A stretch of DNA of 64,000 nucleotides from an uncultured Bacillota bacterium (GCA_958428295.1 CAUAFL010000003.1:53705-117704); one strand, 5' to 3'. Shown: positions 33,394 to 42,981, counted from the stretch's first letter. The notes: generated by a model from the sequence alone, not told the origin. Made by a program: numbers and translations.

Positions 33394-34830
33394 ATGCATG
33401 CAGGGCAATCAAATTTAATTTATTCCGAGGTGGAAAATAGTAGCGTTTTAGCACCTGCTTATTTTAAAGAAGTAATTCGTAAAAAGATATTTTTAGAAGA
33501 TTATATCTTCTTTTTTGGTGATTTTAGGGGATTAGGAAAGTTAAATGAAGTCATTGGTTTTGAACGATCAGATGCTTTAATGCGTCAAGATATAGAGGCG
33601 ATCGTAAAAGTGTTACCCGAAGAGACACTCAGTTTCCGAATTGGGGGCGATGAATATGGCTTTATTGTTGATCAAAAAGATTTGTTAAATGATCCAGATT
33701 TCTATTTAGACAAGATTCATGCCACTTTAGCAACGATTGTTGATGATGGGGTTAATTTGAAAATGGATATCGTGTACGCTAAGGGAAGGGCGGGGACTTT
33801 TTTAGATGACTGTTATAAAGAGGTCGAAGAAAAAAATCGCCTGTTAAAGTTGCAATTAAAAAATACCAATAGTGACAATAATTTTATTGATCAGTTACAA
33901 GCAAAATTTTCTGAGGCTGTCGATACTTTATTTACTATTTTTAGAGTTAATAGTATCGAGAGGGAACAAGTTTATACGGATACCGTGGGAGCTTTATCAT
34001 GGGTAGTAGTACAGCAATTACTGAATAAAAAAGATTGTACTGTATTAGCACGAGATAAAAGAAATGTATTGCCTTATCGTTTTATCATAGAAGGAAAACA
34101 ATATGAAAAATTTCATCAAGCTTTTTTGGGTAAAAAGGTTGTTTTTACAGTTACGGAGCAGCAAGAGTTTTTAAATTTACAAGATCGTTTACAGCGTTCT
34201 TCTCATTCTAATTATTATAATCAATTATATTTTGAACGCGAGTTTATTCCGCAACACCAAAAAGATCCTTTTTATGTTGCTTATTTAGAGTGTATGGGTT
34301 TAAAAGTATTGAATGCTTATTATGGTCATGAACGAACAGACCTTATTTTAGGTCGAATTTTTGAACTGGTAAATGATGCTTTAAAGTTAGAAAAAGGGGA
34401 TTATGCTTTTGAAGTACGAGGTGCGAAATGTATTCTTTTAAGTAAAAATATAGATAAACTTTTAAACCCTAAGGTAAGTGCTACTATTCAGCAAATTAAT
34501 AACACCTTACTTATAAATTCAAAAATGCATGTTGCATATCATGTGGCTCCACAAATGACTAGCAATTATTTAGAAATAGCTTCTGTGTTAGCGGTGGATT
34601 GCAATGAAGAACGCGATGCTAATCGTAAAGCAACGATTTTAAGTCCTATTGGGCAACGTTTAGTTAAATCGGTATTACAGGAGCCTCTTCAACAGGGTCT
34701 TCGCTGTGAACAACCTTCTATTGTCTACCAGTTGTTGTTAGATACATTTGTTAGTAAAACAATGGCTAGATTGGAATTGAAAACTAACAAAGAGCAAAAC
34801 GATCCTACTTTTAGTAATACTTCGAAGTAA
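33394..34830 (+). CDS. Tandem GGDEF-like domain protein
   Basis: A 478-aa cytoplasmic protein without membrane helices. Residues about 30-150 form a GGDEF-like domain: GDFRGLGKLNEVIGFERSD aligns with the D-x-D-x-F-K-x-x-N-x-x-x-G region, with the second Asp replaced by Arg, followed by RIGGDEYGFI at the active-site turn. Residues about 300-420 repeat the fold (AYLECMGLKVLNAYYGHERTD) but the turn reads VRGAKCILL, so this copy is inactive. Diguanylate cyclase activity is possible but uncertain; a binding role is an alternative. TGAGGT lies 8 bases before the ATG at 33394. Confidence 0.72.
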   Translation: MHAGQSNLIYSEVENSSVLAPAYFKEVIRKKIFLEDYIFFFGDFRGLGKLNEVIGFERSDALMRQDIEAIVKVLPEETLSFRIGGDEYGFIVDQKDLLNDPDFYLDKIHATLATIVDDGVNLKMDIVYAKGRAGTFLDDCYKEVEEKNRLLKLQLKNTNSDNNFIDQLQAKFSEAVDTLFTIFRVNSIEREQVYTDTVGALSWVVVQQLLNKKDCTVLARDKRNVLPYRFIIEGKQYEKFHQAFLGKKVVFTVTEQQEFLNLQDRLQRSSHSNYYNQLYFEREFIPQHQKDPFYVAYLECMGLKVLNAYYGHERTDLILGRIFELVNDALKLEKGDYAFEVRGAKCILLSKNIDKLLNPKVSATIQQINNTLLINSKMHVAYHVAPQMTSNYLEIASVLAVDCNEERDANRKATILSPIGQRLVKSVLQEPLQQGLRCEQPSIVYQLLLDTFVSKTMARLELKTNKEQNDPTFSNTSK

Positions 34831-34836
34831 GTTGGG

Positions 34837-34842
34837 TATACT
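34837..34842 (+). promoter_or_regulatory. -10 element of pepC
   Basis: TATACT 17 bases before the ATG at 34860, followed immediately by AGTGGTGAT. No clear -35. Confidence 0.5.
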
Positions 34843-34859
34843 ATCAGTGGTGATGAAAA

Positions 34860-36176
34860 ATGGAGGAAATTACAAGTACAGCTTTGCACACAATGTTAGA
34901 GGAATATCAGGCTCGTCCTGAAAATAAAATTGTTCGTAAAGCTTTAGCAAAAACGCGTATTAGTGATATTGTAAAAGTTAGTGAAAAAGAGCAAAATACT
35001 GCTTTTCATTTTTCTTTAGCATTAGAAACTTTACCAGCAGTAAATCAATTACAATCTGGGCGGTGTTGGATTTTTGCTGGTTGTAATATTTTGCGCGAAA
35101 AGATTGCTAAAAAATATCAGTTGGAAAATTTTGAAGTATCGCAAAGTTATTTAGCCTTTTATGATAAATTAGAGCGGGCTAATTATTTTATGGAGAAACT
35201 TTTATCATTTACGAAAGAAGCAGAAAAAGAACGTTTTATCCATCATTTGTTAACTATTGGGGTAGAAGACGGTGGTCAATGGGATATGTTTGTCAATATT
35301 GTTAGAAAATATGGACTAGTTCCGAAAGAGGTAATGCCTGAGACTTTCCAAAGTTCTAATACTACCGAAGTAAATCGTCTTCTTAATCAAAAGTTACGTC
35401 AATTTGCGGCTTTTGTCCTAGAGCAAAGACCAAATTTAGAAGCTTTAAAGCAAAAGAGTTTGAGTGATATTTTTCGTTTATTAGTAGATTGTTATGGTCT
35501 TCCTCCAACGAAATTTGATTTTGAATACACATCTAAAGATAAACAATATCATGTGATCAAAGATTTAACGCCACAACAATTTTATGAGCAATGTGTCGAT
35601 ATCCATTTAGAAGATTATTTAAGTATTATTAATGCACCAACGAAGGATAAACCTTTTTATCGTTTGTTTACAGTGAAAGAGTTAGGGAATGTATTAGAAG
35701 GAAGTCATGTTCAATATTTAAATTTACCAATCAAAGATTTTAAACAGGCAGTGATTCAACAATTGACTAATTTAGAACCTGTTTGGTTTGGTAGTGATTG
35801 CGATCAAGCTTTTGAGAGAGATAAAGGAGTTTGGGATGATTCTCTACTAGCCTTCGATGAAGTATTAGGAATTGATTTTGCTATGAGTAAAGGGCAAGCA
35901 CTGATGACTTATGGTAGTACCATGAATCATGCGATGATGTTTACAGGAGTACATCTGGAAAATGGTGTTCCAAGGCGTTTTAAAATTGAAAATAGTTGGG
36001 GGGAAGAAAAAGGTAAAAAAGGGTATTTTGTAGCCAGTGATAGTTGGTTTGATAAATATGTTTATCAAGCAGTGATTCATAAAAAATATTTAAAAGAAGA
36101 ATTATTAGAAGTATTAAAAACATCTCCTATTGAGTTAATGCCTTGGGATCCGATGGGAACATTAGCGAACAACTAA
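34860..36176 (+). CDS. pepC: Aminopeptidase C (bleomycin hydrolase family, C1B)
   Basis: A 438-aa cytoplasmic cysteine aminopeptidase, which forms self-compartmentalising hexamers in the family. Catalytic triad: Cys in QSGRCWIFAG (about residue 69), His in MNHAMMFTGV (about 358), Asn in IENSWG (about 379). The C-terminus ends GTLANN, shorter than in lactococcal PepC, where the last residues enter the active site. It is monocistronic with its own -10 and a terminator over the stop. Confidence 0.94.
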   Translation: MEEITSTALHTMLEEYQARPENKIVRKALAKTRISDIVKVSEKEQNTAFHFSLALETLPAVNQLQSGRCWIFAGCNILREKIAKKYQLENFEVSQSYLAFYDKLERANYFMEKLLSFTKEAEKERFIHHLLTIGVEDGGQWDMFVNIVRKYGLVPKEVMPETFQSSNTTEVNRLLNQKLRQFAAFVLEQRPNLEALKQKSLSDIFRLLVDCYGLPPTKFDFEYTSKDKQYHVIKDLTPQQFYEQCVDIHLEDYLSIINAPTKDKPFYRLFTVKELGNVLEGSHVQYLNLPIKDFKQAVIQQLTNLEPVWFGSDCDQAFERDKGVWDDSLLAFDEVLGIDFAMSKGQALMTYGSTMNHAMMFTGVHLENGVPRRFKIENSWGEEKGKKGYFVASDSWFDKYVYQAVIHKKYLKEELLEVLKTSPIELMPWDPMGTLANN

Positions 36177-36196
36177 AAATACAGTTGTTCTTTTTT
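36167..36196 (+). terminator. Terminator of pepC
   Basis: GAACAACT (36167-36174) pairs with AGTTGTTC (36183-36190), loop 8 nt, then TTTTTT. The stem overlaps the stop codon. Confidence 0.88.
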
Positions 36197-36244
36197 ATAT
36201 GAAATCTCATAAATGAAATATTTGTCTTATTTAAGGCGATTATC

Positions 36245-36253
36245 TGTTATAAT
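36245..36253 (+). promoter_or_regulatory. Extended -10 promoter of the exported orphan
   Basis: TG-T-TATAAT, 19 bases before the ATG at 36273. A TTGTCT further upstream has a 20-base spacer, too long to count on. Confidence 0.65.
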
Positions 36254-36272
36254 AATACTAAGGAGTGATTTT

Positions 36273-37667
36273 ATGACAAATACCAAAGAAACAGAAGTAG
36301 GGAAGGTGAAAGTTAGAAAAAGAGATCGTCTCATCGTGACAGCAGTGATTTTAATTGTGGTGATTGGGGTGCTAGGAGGAATTTATTTTAGTTACGTAGG
36401 AAATTCTAAACGTATTGTTTCTAGTGCTATTGATCAATTGGCGGGGAATATTAAACAATTTATTGCGATTGATGATAGTGATGCGGTAAGTGAAACGTTT
36501 ACTTTGAAGAACCATATTAAATTAGATGTTCAAAGCGATTATTTGAGTGCTATTTCTTCTTATAGTCCGGAATATCAACCTTATCTTAATCTAATAAATA
36601 ACATTAGTAAGTTAGATACAAATGTGACAATCACACAACAACAAAAAGACCAAAAATTATTAGCAGTAATTGATAGTAGTCTATCAGGTAACAAATTATT
36701 GGATTTGCGCTACTTAGTAGATGGACATCAACAATATTATTTCGTTAAGGATTTTTTAACGACCTATATTCGTAATGGTGATAGTGACTATTTTGAAAAT
36801 TTAGAGCAAAATGCTTCTTTTACAGAAGATGGTATTTATATCTATGATTTTGCTATTGAATCATTAAAGAAAAACTTAAAAGATTCTTATTTTTCAAAGA
36901 AAAAAGTGACAACGACTATCTCTACTAAAGATACTAAGGCCACAGAAGTTAGCTTTACTTTAGATAATGAAGTTGCAAAGGAATTGGCTAATAATGTTTT
37001 AAAAGATTTAAAGAAGGATAAAAGGGCTACTAAGATCTTAGCATCTTATAATAAAGATTTTAGTGATGCGAAAGTAGCTCAAGATGCTTCTATCTTAGCT
37101 TCGGGACAACAAGTGATCTTAAGTGTTTACACAGATCCATTGACCTATCAAGTTAAAAAATATCAATTGCAAATAGTAGATGCGAAAGATACTACTACGA
37201 TTACTTATGAAGAAGGCGTAAAAGAAAGTGTTATAGAAGTTTATCAAAATAAGACAAAAACTAGTCGCGTAATCCTTACTGGCAATGATCAAAATATGAC
37301 CGCTATATTTCAGGATGGTCACAATCAAAAAATCGGGACTATGATATTACAGCTTAGTGATTTAGAAAAATCTCTTAAAGTGGATATAGCAGTTGATGAA
37401 GTGGCTTTAGCAATGGAACTTACTTCAAAAAGTGAAGAACCTAATAAAGAGAAAAATTATAAAATAAAGACTCATTTTACTTTCCTTATGACAGCTAGTG
37501 ATATACATTTAGCAGATATTAAGGCAACAATTGATTCCGAATTTTCTAATCAAGCAAAGATTAATGAAGATGTAACAACTGCTGTTTCTCAGACAACGTT
37601 GACCAAAGAGCAGCAACAAGCTTTACAAGAACAATTGGCACAACTGTTTGTGACTCTAATGAGTTAG
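36273..37667 (+). CDS. Membrane-anchored extracellular protein, function unknown
   Basis: A 464-aa protein: a basic cytoplasmic start (KVKVRKRDR), one membrane helix at about residues 20-42, then about 420 exported residues rich in Thr, Lys and Asp, predicted mostly beta. A Gln-rich end (QTTLTKEQQQALQEQLAQL) closes it. No lipobox or enzyme motif is seen and I do not recognise the family. AAGGAGTGAT precedes the ATG at 36273; the longer upstream frame precedes the promoter. Confidence 0.75.
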   Translation: MTNTKETEVGKVKVRKRDRLIVTAVILIVVIGVLGGIYFSYVGNSKRIVSSAIDQLAGNIKQFIAIDDSDAVSETFTLKNHIKLDVQSDYLSAISSYSPEYQPYLNLINNISKLDTNVTITQQQKDQKLLAVIDSSLSGNKLLDLRYLVDGHQQYYFVKDFLTTYIRNGDSDYFENLEQNASFTEDGIYIYDFAIESLKKNLKDSYFSKKKVTTTISTKDTKATEVSFTLDNEVAKELANNVLKDLKKDKRATKILASYNKDFSDAKVAQDASILASGQQVILSVYTDPLTYQVKKYQLQIVDAKDTTTITYEEGVKESVIEVYQNKTKTSRVILTGNDQNMTAIFQDGHNQKIGTMILQLSDLEKSLKVDIAVDEVALAMELTSKSEEPNKEKNYKIKTHFTFLMTASDIHLADIKATIDSEFSNQAKINEDVTTAVSQTTLTKEQQQALQEQLAQLFVTLMS

Positions 37668-37695
37668 TGTTAAAAAGGATAAAAGATAGCCAAAA

Positions 37696-37725
37696 TTGAC
37701 TATTTTTTTCTTTTTAAGATATAAT
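37696..37725 (+). promoter_or_regulatory. Sigma-A promoter of the second XRE regulator
   Basis: TTGACT (37696-37701), an 18-base spacer, TATAAT (37720-37725). The leader of about 88 nt has a small hairpin GAACG (37774-37778)/CGTTC (37786-37790). Confidence 0.75.
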
Positions 37726-37819
37726 AAAGGGGAAGCAACCAAAAATTAACATAAAAACAACTGAAATTTGGTAGAACGCAACTGACGTTCCATAGTAGAA
37801 TTGGCGTGAGGTGATAAGT

Positions 37820-39376
37820 ATGAGTTTTAGTGAAAAACTCCAAAAATTACGGAAAGCGAATAAACTTTCCCAAGAACAATTAGCAGCCATGCTAGATGTA
37901 ACTAGACAATCGGTATCGAAATGGGAATCTGCTCAAACATACCCGGAGATGGATAAACTATTAGCTATGTGTAAAATTTTCAAGTGTAGTTTGGATGATC
38001 TTACCAATGAAGAGATTACAGATGTAGGAATTGAAGAAAAGAAAAAGATGAATATCAATACGGTTATTGATAGCGCCCTTGATTTTATTAATCGAGCCTA
38101 TACTATGTTTCGTAGTATGGAAGTGGGTCAAATTATTCAGTGTATCTTTGTCATGTTCTGTGTGGCTATGGCGTTACTACTTTGTCGACTTCCTTTTACT
38201 ATGTTAGAAGATTCTTTTTATGATATTTTCGTTAATGTTAGTAATGAGACTTTCGTTCATTTGCTCTCAGGTATTTTTAATTTAATAGTGGATGTTGGTT
38301 ATTTTGTTTTATTTATATTATTATTTGGTTATATTTTTAAAATAGCTTACTTAGATAATGCCAAAAAATATCTTCCTCTAACAAGTGAGGAAAGCAAAGA
38401 ACAAAATACGAGTGATACTGCAAAGGCTCCTTTGAATACCACATATAAGGAAACGTCACAGCCTAAAAACTATGCTATTTTTACAGCCTTAGGAGCGATT
38501 GCTATGGCATTTATAAAATTTATTGTTGCTTGTTTTAGTTTTCCTTTCATCGCAGCCTTATTCTTTTTATGTGCTGGGCTATTAATTCTGTTGTTTCTCT
38601 TATTTAAAGGGGTCTTTTATTTCAGTGTTATTCTGGGGGCTATTTTTGGCATCATTTTCGTTATCTTCGTTTTAGAAATTGTCTTTTCTTTTCTCTTTAA
38701 TCGACAAATGAAGTTAAAACGGTTATTGTTGACATTTTTGATTTCTATTGCTGGAATGGGCCTATCTTTTGGTTTATTGATGGTGGATGTTGCCAATACT
38801 TCCTATATTGATACCGTTCCTACTAGTATAAAAAGTTCCACAGTAGAAAAAGAGGTACCAATGCGAGAAGATTTATATTTCTATAATGATGATATAAAGT
38901 ATGTCGTTGATAATCAATTAGGTAATAATGTTAAAGTGCAAACAACTTATTATAAGGATTATGTTCGCGTTGCGACTCATGATGAGGATGTAACCTTGGT
39001 AGTACCTATTAGTCAGTCTACAAATTTGACTAATAAGAAATTATTTGATTTAATTATTCATGATTTAGCTCAGAAAAAACTTTATAATTACGGAAAATTA
39101 TATGAGTTAGAAATTACGGTCTTTGCTTCTGAAAGTAATTTACAGATCATTAAACAAAATTATCTTAAAATGAAAGCAGAAGAGGCGGAAGAACGAAGGA
39201 AACAGCGTGAATCTTATGATTATGAATTTTCAGAGTATCAGCGTCGCATTGAAACTTTAGAAGCTGAAAATCAAAGTTTACAGGAAAAAAATCAGACGCT
39301 AGAAGATTCTCTTGAAGAGTATAGAAATAAGCTCGAAGAATACAAAAATTCTTTGCAATCTATTATTGAAGAGTAG
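37820..39376 (+). CDS. XRE-family regulator with membrane and coiled-coil domains
   Basis: A 518-aa protein. Residues 1-65: XRE helix-turn-helix (LSQEQLAAMLDVTRQSVSKWESAQTYPEMD). Five or so membrane helices follow: about 100-120, 145-170, and three between 215 and 325. Then comes an exported or loop domain (about 330-440) and a C-terminal coiled coil (about 455-515, Glu/Arg/Gln heptads). It is a different architecture from the XRE protein at 27483. The function is unknown. GAGGTG lies 6 bases before the ATG at 37820. Confidence 0.8.
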   Translation: MSFSEKLQKLRKANKLSQEQLAAMLDVTRQSVSKWESAQTYPEMDKLLAMCKIFKCSLDDLTNEEITDVGIEEKKKMNINTVIDSALDFINRAYTMFRSMEVGQIIQCIFVMFCVAMALLLCRLPFTMLEDSFYDIFVNVSNETFVHLLSGIFNLIVDVGYFVLFILLFGYIFKIAYLDNAKKYLPLTSEESKEQNTSDTAKAPLNTTYKETSQPKNYAIFTALGAIAMAFIKFIVACFSFPFIAALFFLCAGLLILLFLLFKGVFYFSVILGAIFGIIFVIFVLEIVFSFLFNRQMKLKRLLLTFLISIAGMGLSFGLLMVDVANTSYIDTVPTSIKSSTVEKEVPMREDLYFYNDDIKYVVDNQLGNNVKVQTTYYKDYVRVATHDEDVTLVVPISQSTNLTNKKLFDLIIHDLAQKKLYNYGKLYELEITVFASESNLQIIKQNYLKMKAEEAEERRKQRESYDYEFSEYQRRIETLEAENQSLQEKNQTLEDSLEEYRNKLEEYKNSLQSIIEE

Positions 39377-39398
39377 TACATACGGCTACTCTTTTTTT
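39370..39398 (+). terminator. Terminator of the XRE regulator gene
   Basis: AGAGTAG (39370-39376) pairs with CTACTCT (39386-39392), loop 9 nt, with a T-run. The TAG stop is within the stem. Confidence 0.87.
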
Positions 39399-39437
39399 GA
39401 CAATTTAATTTGGATACCGTTTTTTATTGGCAATTTC

Positions 39438-39446
39438 TGTTATACT
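39438..39446 (+). promoter_or_regulatory. Extended -10 promoter of the P-type ATPase
   Basis: TG-T-TATACT, 15 bases before the ATG at 39462, with GAGGTGAT starting 4 bases after it. Confidence 0.65.
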
Positions 39447-39461
39447 AAAAGAGGTGATAAT

Positions 39462-42083
39462 ATGTATTATTCGAAAACAACAGAAGATCTTGAAAAAGAA
39501 TTAAAAACAGGTCGTGATGGTTTGACAACTGATGAAGCAATCAGGCGTAGAACGATTTATGGGGAAAATACGTTGCCCAAGAAAAAACGAGCTAGTATTG
39601 TTGTTTTGTTTCTAAAAGAATTAAAAGATCCTATTATTTTATTGTTATTAGTAGCCATTGGAGCTTCTTTACTAGTTGGCGAGTGGGTGGATGCCATGGC
39701 CATTTTTTTCATCGTGTTAGTGGATGTAATTATGGGGGTTTATCAAGAAAATAAAGCCAATAAGACGGCTGAGTCTTTAACGTCTTTGCTGACAATCCAA
39801 GCAAGCGTTATTCGTAATGGTATTCTTTTCAATATAGATTCTAAAGATGTCGTTGTCGGAGATTTTGTAGTTATCGATTCTGGAGATAGAATTCCTGCGG
39901 ATATTAGACTTATGGAAGCTCATAATTTAATGGTCGATGAAGCAATACTAACAGGAGAAAGTGTGCAGGTTAGTAAGGATGCCCATAATATTTCTGCTCC
40001 TTCGCTTCCTATTACGGCCCAGAAAAATATATTATTTGCTGGAACTACTGCTGTAACAGGACGAGCGAAAGGTTATGTGGTTGGTATAGGATTAGATACT
40101 GAAATTGGAAAGATTGCTGATAGTCTTAATACAACCAAGGAAGAAAAGTCACCGTTAACTATTCGCATTGAAAAATTATCCAAGCAAATTAGCCTTTTGG
40201 TATTAGGTGTTGCTGTATTTATCATGGTGTTATTAATGATAAAGGGAGTCCCTTATCATCAAATCTTTTTATCAGTGATTGCATTAGCGGTATCAGCTAT
40301 GCCAGAAGGTTTGCCATTGGCACTGACAATGGCGCTTACTATTGCTTCTAATAAAATGGCCAAAAATCAAGTGATTATAAGGAAATTACCTTCTGTTGAA
40401 TCATTAGGTAGCTGTACGATGATTGCTTCGGATAAAACGGGAACGTTAACTGTTAATCAACAAACTGCTAAAAAAATTGTGTTACCTAATGGTTTGATTT
40501 ATGATATTTCGGGTGTTGGTTACGAAGAGGAGGGGCAGGTAACGGGAGAGAATCTACAATTTGCCAAAGAGATAGCATTTTTAGGAGCAATTAATAATGA
40601 AGCTAAGTTGACAGAAAAACAGAAAATGGGAGATTCTATTGATTTAGCCTTCTTGGTGCTTGGTAAAAAACTTGGTATTGATACTTCTAAAGTAAAAATA
40701 GTCGATATCATCCCTTATGAGTCAGAAAATAAATATTCTGCGGTCTTTTATGAGCAAAATGGTAAGTTATTTTGTACAGTTAAAGGTTCTTTTGAGAAGG
40801 TCCTAAGCTTTTGCCAAACAGATAGTTCCACGGATGCTTCATCATCCGTTTCCGTTTTGCAACAACAAAATGAAGCCTTAGCACAGGATGGTTATCGGGT
40901 TATTGCTTTAGCACAAGGTTTAGTAAAGCAGCAGCCACCATACTGTGAGACTTCACTTCAGAACTTATCTTTTAGTGGCTTTGTTGCTTTTATTGATCCT
41001 ATTCGTAAGGAAGTTATTCCGGCTATTAAAGAATGCCATCAGGCAGGTATCCGGGTCTTAATGATTACTGGAGATCATCCATTAACGGCCTATTCTATTG
41101 CTAGACAGCTACAATTAACTACTAATTATGATAATGTCACTACGGGGGAAGAAGTGGAACGGGCATTTGCTAAAAAGGAGCATTTATTTGATCAATTTGT
41201 TTCACAGAAATGTGTTTTTACAAGGGTTAGTCCTTTACAAAAATTAAAGATTATTGAATCGTTAAAACGACAAGGACAATTTGTTGCCGTTACTGGTGAT
41301 GGTGTTAATGATGCACCGGCTCTTCGTAGCGCTAATATTGGTATTGCTATGGGCAGTGGAACAGATATCGCTCGTGAGACGGCTAATATGATTATTATGG
41401 ATGATAATTTTACTTCCATTGTTCTAGGAATTAAGGAAGGGCGTGTTGCCTATGCTAATATTCGTAAAATTATTTATTTTTTAATTTCTTGTGGCTTAGC
41501 CGAGGTATTATTCTTTTGCTTAGCAATTGTTTTTAATTTGCCACTACCACTTGTGGCAGTTCAGTTGTTATGGTTAAATGTTGTTACCGATGGTATTCAA
41601 GATTTTGCACTTTCTTTTGAAAAAGATGAAAAAAACATTATGAAAGAGCCTCCACGGAATCCTAAAGAAAGTATATTTAATAAAAGTCTTTTTCAGGAAA
41701 TATTAGTGTCAGGTGTTACTATTGGTCTACTAGTTTTTGGGGTTTGGTATTATTTGATTAATGTTTTAAAAATGGATGTTGTCAGTGCTAGAGGTTATAT
41801 TATGGCTTTGATGGTCTTTATTCAAAATGTTCATGTTTTTAATTGTCGGAGTGAAAAAAAATCTGCTTTTAGCGTTTCTTTGCGTAGTAATCCGTTAATT
41901 GTAGGTGGTGTTGTCTGTTCTATTCTATTACAAGTGATTGTAATGGAAGTAGGCGGGTTATCTCACTTGCTAAGGACGGTTTCTATTCCCTTTGTTCATT
42001 TAGGGTATTTGTTAGGGTTAGCACTTTGTGTGCTTGTCGTTATGGAACTTTATAAAGAAGTTCGTTATTCTAAAAAAAGATAG
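39462..42083 (+). CDS. P-type Ca2+-transporting ATPase (PMCA/LMCA-like)
   Basis: An 873-aa P2-type ATPase that exports Ca2+ (or Mn2+) from the cytoplasm. Cation N-terminal domain (GLTTDEAIRRRTIYGENTLP); A-domain LTGESVQV (TGE); M4 AMPEGLPLAL, with the PEGL that binds calcium; phosphorylation motif DKTGTLT; hinge TGDGVNDAPAL; M6 WLNVVTDGIQD with the Asn/Asp ligands. About ten membrane helices. The longer frame upstream precedes the promoter, so the ATG at 39462 is chosen. The next gene, 20 bases on, encodes a small membrane protein. Confidence 0.93.
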   Translation: MYYSKTTEDLEKELKTGRDGLTTDEAIRRRTIYGENTLPKKKRASIVVLFLKELKDPIILLLLVAIGASLLVGEWVDAMAIFFIVLVDVIMGVYQENKANKTAESLTSLLTIQASVIRNGILFNIDSKDVVVGDFVVIDSGDRIPADIRLMEAHNLMVDEAILTGESVQVSKDAHNISAPSLPITAQKNILFAGTTAVTGRAKGYVVGIGLDTEIGKIADSLNTTKEEKSPLTIRIEKLSKQISLLVLGVAVFIMVLLMIKGVPYHQIFLSVIALAVSAMPEGLPLALTMALTIASNKMAKNQVIIRKLPSVESLGSCTMIASDKTGTLTVNQQTAKKIVLPNGLIYDISGVGYEEEGQVTGENLQFAKEIAFLGAINNEAKLTEKQKMGDSIDLAFLVLGKKLGIDTSKVKIVDIIPYESENKYSAVFYEQNGKLFCTVKGSFEKVLSFCQTDSSTDASSSVSVLQQQNEALAQDGYRVIALAQGLVKQQPPYCETSLQNLSFSGFVAFIDPIRKEVIPAIKECHQAGIRVLMITGDHPLTAYSIARQLQLTTNYDNVTTGEEVERAFAKKEHLFDQFVSQKCVFTRVSPLQKLKIIESLKRQGQFVAVTGDGVNDAPALRSANIGIAMGSGTDIARETANMIIMDDNFTSIVLGIKEGRVAYANIRKIIYFLISCGLAEVLFFCLAIVFNLPLPLVAVQLLWLNVVTDGIQDFALSFEKDEKNIMKEPPRNPKESIFNKSLFQEILVSGVTIGLLVFGVWYYLINVLKMDVVSARGYIMALMVFIQNVHVFNCRSEKKSAFSVSLRSNPLIVGGVVCSILLQVIVMEVGGLSHLLRTVSIPFVHLGYLLGLALCVLVVMELYKEVRYSKKR

Positions 42084-42103
42084 CTATATAAGGAGAGTTA
42101 GGT

Positions 42104-42457
42104 ATGAAACATAAAATAATTTTAGCAGCAAAATTTATTTCAGCCCTTTTAATTTGTATCCTGCTAATTTTTGCGATAGTTAATACAAAACCGTGGTATT
42201 TAAAACTTGTTATTGTTCCATTTTTTTGTTGTAGTCTAGCTCTTATTGGTCAATATTTTTGTTTATTAGTAGATCGCTTCGAGTATCTTTCTATTTTTCG
42301 AAGGGTTTACATCGTTAGTTTTTTGACTTATGCCGTGGGATTTTTTTGTTTTTGGTGTTATTATAATTTTGTTAATGGAAATTATTTATTACTACTTGTT
42401 GCGCTTCCATTTTTCTTTATTATTATTAACTTAGTAAAAAAATATCACAAAAAATGA
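42104..42457 (+). CDS. Small polytopic membrane protein, function unknown
   Basis: A 117-aa protein with four hydrophobic helices (about residues 7-24, 30-50, 65-85, 92-110) and a basic end (KKYHKK). It follows the Ca2+ ATPase after 20 bases with an AAGGAGAG site, so it is probably co-transcribed and may be an accessory to it; this is inference from position only. Confidence 0.7.
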   Translation: MKHKIILAAKFISALLICILLIFAIVNTKPWYLKLVIVPFFCCSLALIGQYFCLLVDRFEYLSIFRRVYIVSFLTYAVGFFCFWCYYNFVNGNYLLLLVALPFFFIIINLVKKYHKK

Positions 42458-42498
42458 CAGTGTACTAGTTTTAATACGAGAGAAAAGATTTTTAACTA

Positions 42499-42527
42499 TT
42501 GTGTAAAAAAGGGAATTATGTTATCAT
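42499..42527 (+). promoter_or_regulatory. Promoter of tRNA-Glu
   Basis: TTGTGT (42499-42504), a 17-base spacer, TATCAT (42522-42527) with an upstream TG (extended -10). Confidence 0.7.
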
Positions 42528-42556
42528 TGAATAGTCATTTATTTTATCTCAGAGAT

Positions 42557-42632
42557 GGCCTGTTGGTGAAGTGGTTAACACGTTACCCTCTCAAGGTAAT
42601 ATACACGGGTTCGAAACCCGTACAGGCTACCA
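42557..42632 (+). tRNA. tRNA-Glu (anticodon CTC)
   Basis: Acceptor GGCCTGT/ACAGGCT, D arm TGGTGAAGTGGTTAACA, anticodon stem TTACC/GGTAA with loop CTCTCAA (CTC, codon GAG), T arm CGGGTTCGAAACCCG, discriminator A, encoded CCA. Confidence 0.94.
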
Positions 42633-42645
42633 TTAAGTTTTTTTC

Positions 42646-42671
42646 AAGCAGTTATATCAACTGCTTTTTCT
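42646..42671 (+). terminator. Terminator after tRNA-Glu
   Basis: AAGCAGTT (42646-42653) pairs with AACTGCTT (42659-42666), loop ATATC, followed by TTTC. Confidence 0.87.
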
Positions 42672-42783
42672 TTAAATTGTATGTTATGACAAATATTATT
42701 GGATATTAAAATGTATCTATTACAACGGAGTGGATTATGTAAAAAGTGGGAATGATAAAGTGCCTGATAATTGGAGGTGTTAT

Positions 42784-42981
42784 ATGCCACTTAAGCTAAA
42801 AATTGCTAAAGAAACAGTCCTTCAGGCAGCTTATGATATCGCTAGAACTGAAGGAATGGAAGGGGTCCATGCTCGCGCGATTGCTCAACGTTTACACTGC
42901 TCGATTCAACCTATTTTTGCTAATTTTAGTAATATGCAGGAGCTTAAGCAAGCTGTTATTGAAAGAGTTTGGCAACTTTAG
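42784..42981 (+). pseudogene. Truncated TetR-family regulator (HTH domain only)
   Basis: A strong GGAGGTG site and ATG start a frame of 65 aa that is just the TetR helix-turn-helix (ETVLQAAYDIARTEGMEGVHARAIAQRLHCS, then FANFSNMQELKQAVIERV) and then stops. In another frame, 42984-43099 could encode a short regulator-like tail (EEQISQMLTDVFIALSQKID). The usual ligand-binding domain of about 130 residues is missing. It is probably a decayed regulator of the ABC exporter that follows; a functional short DNA-binding protein is not excluded. Confidence 0.65.
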
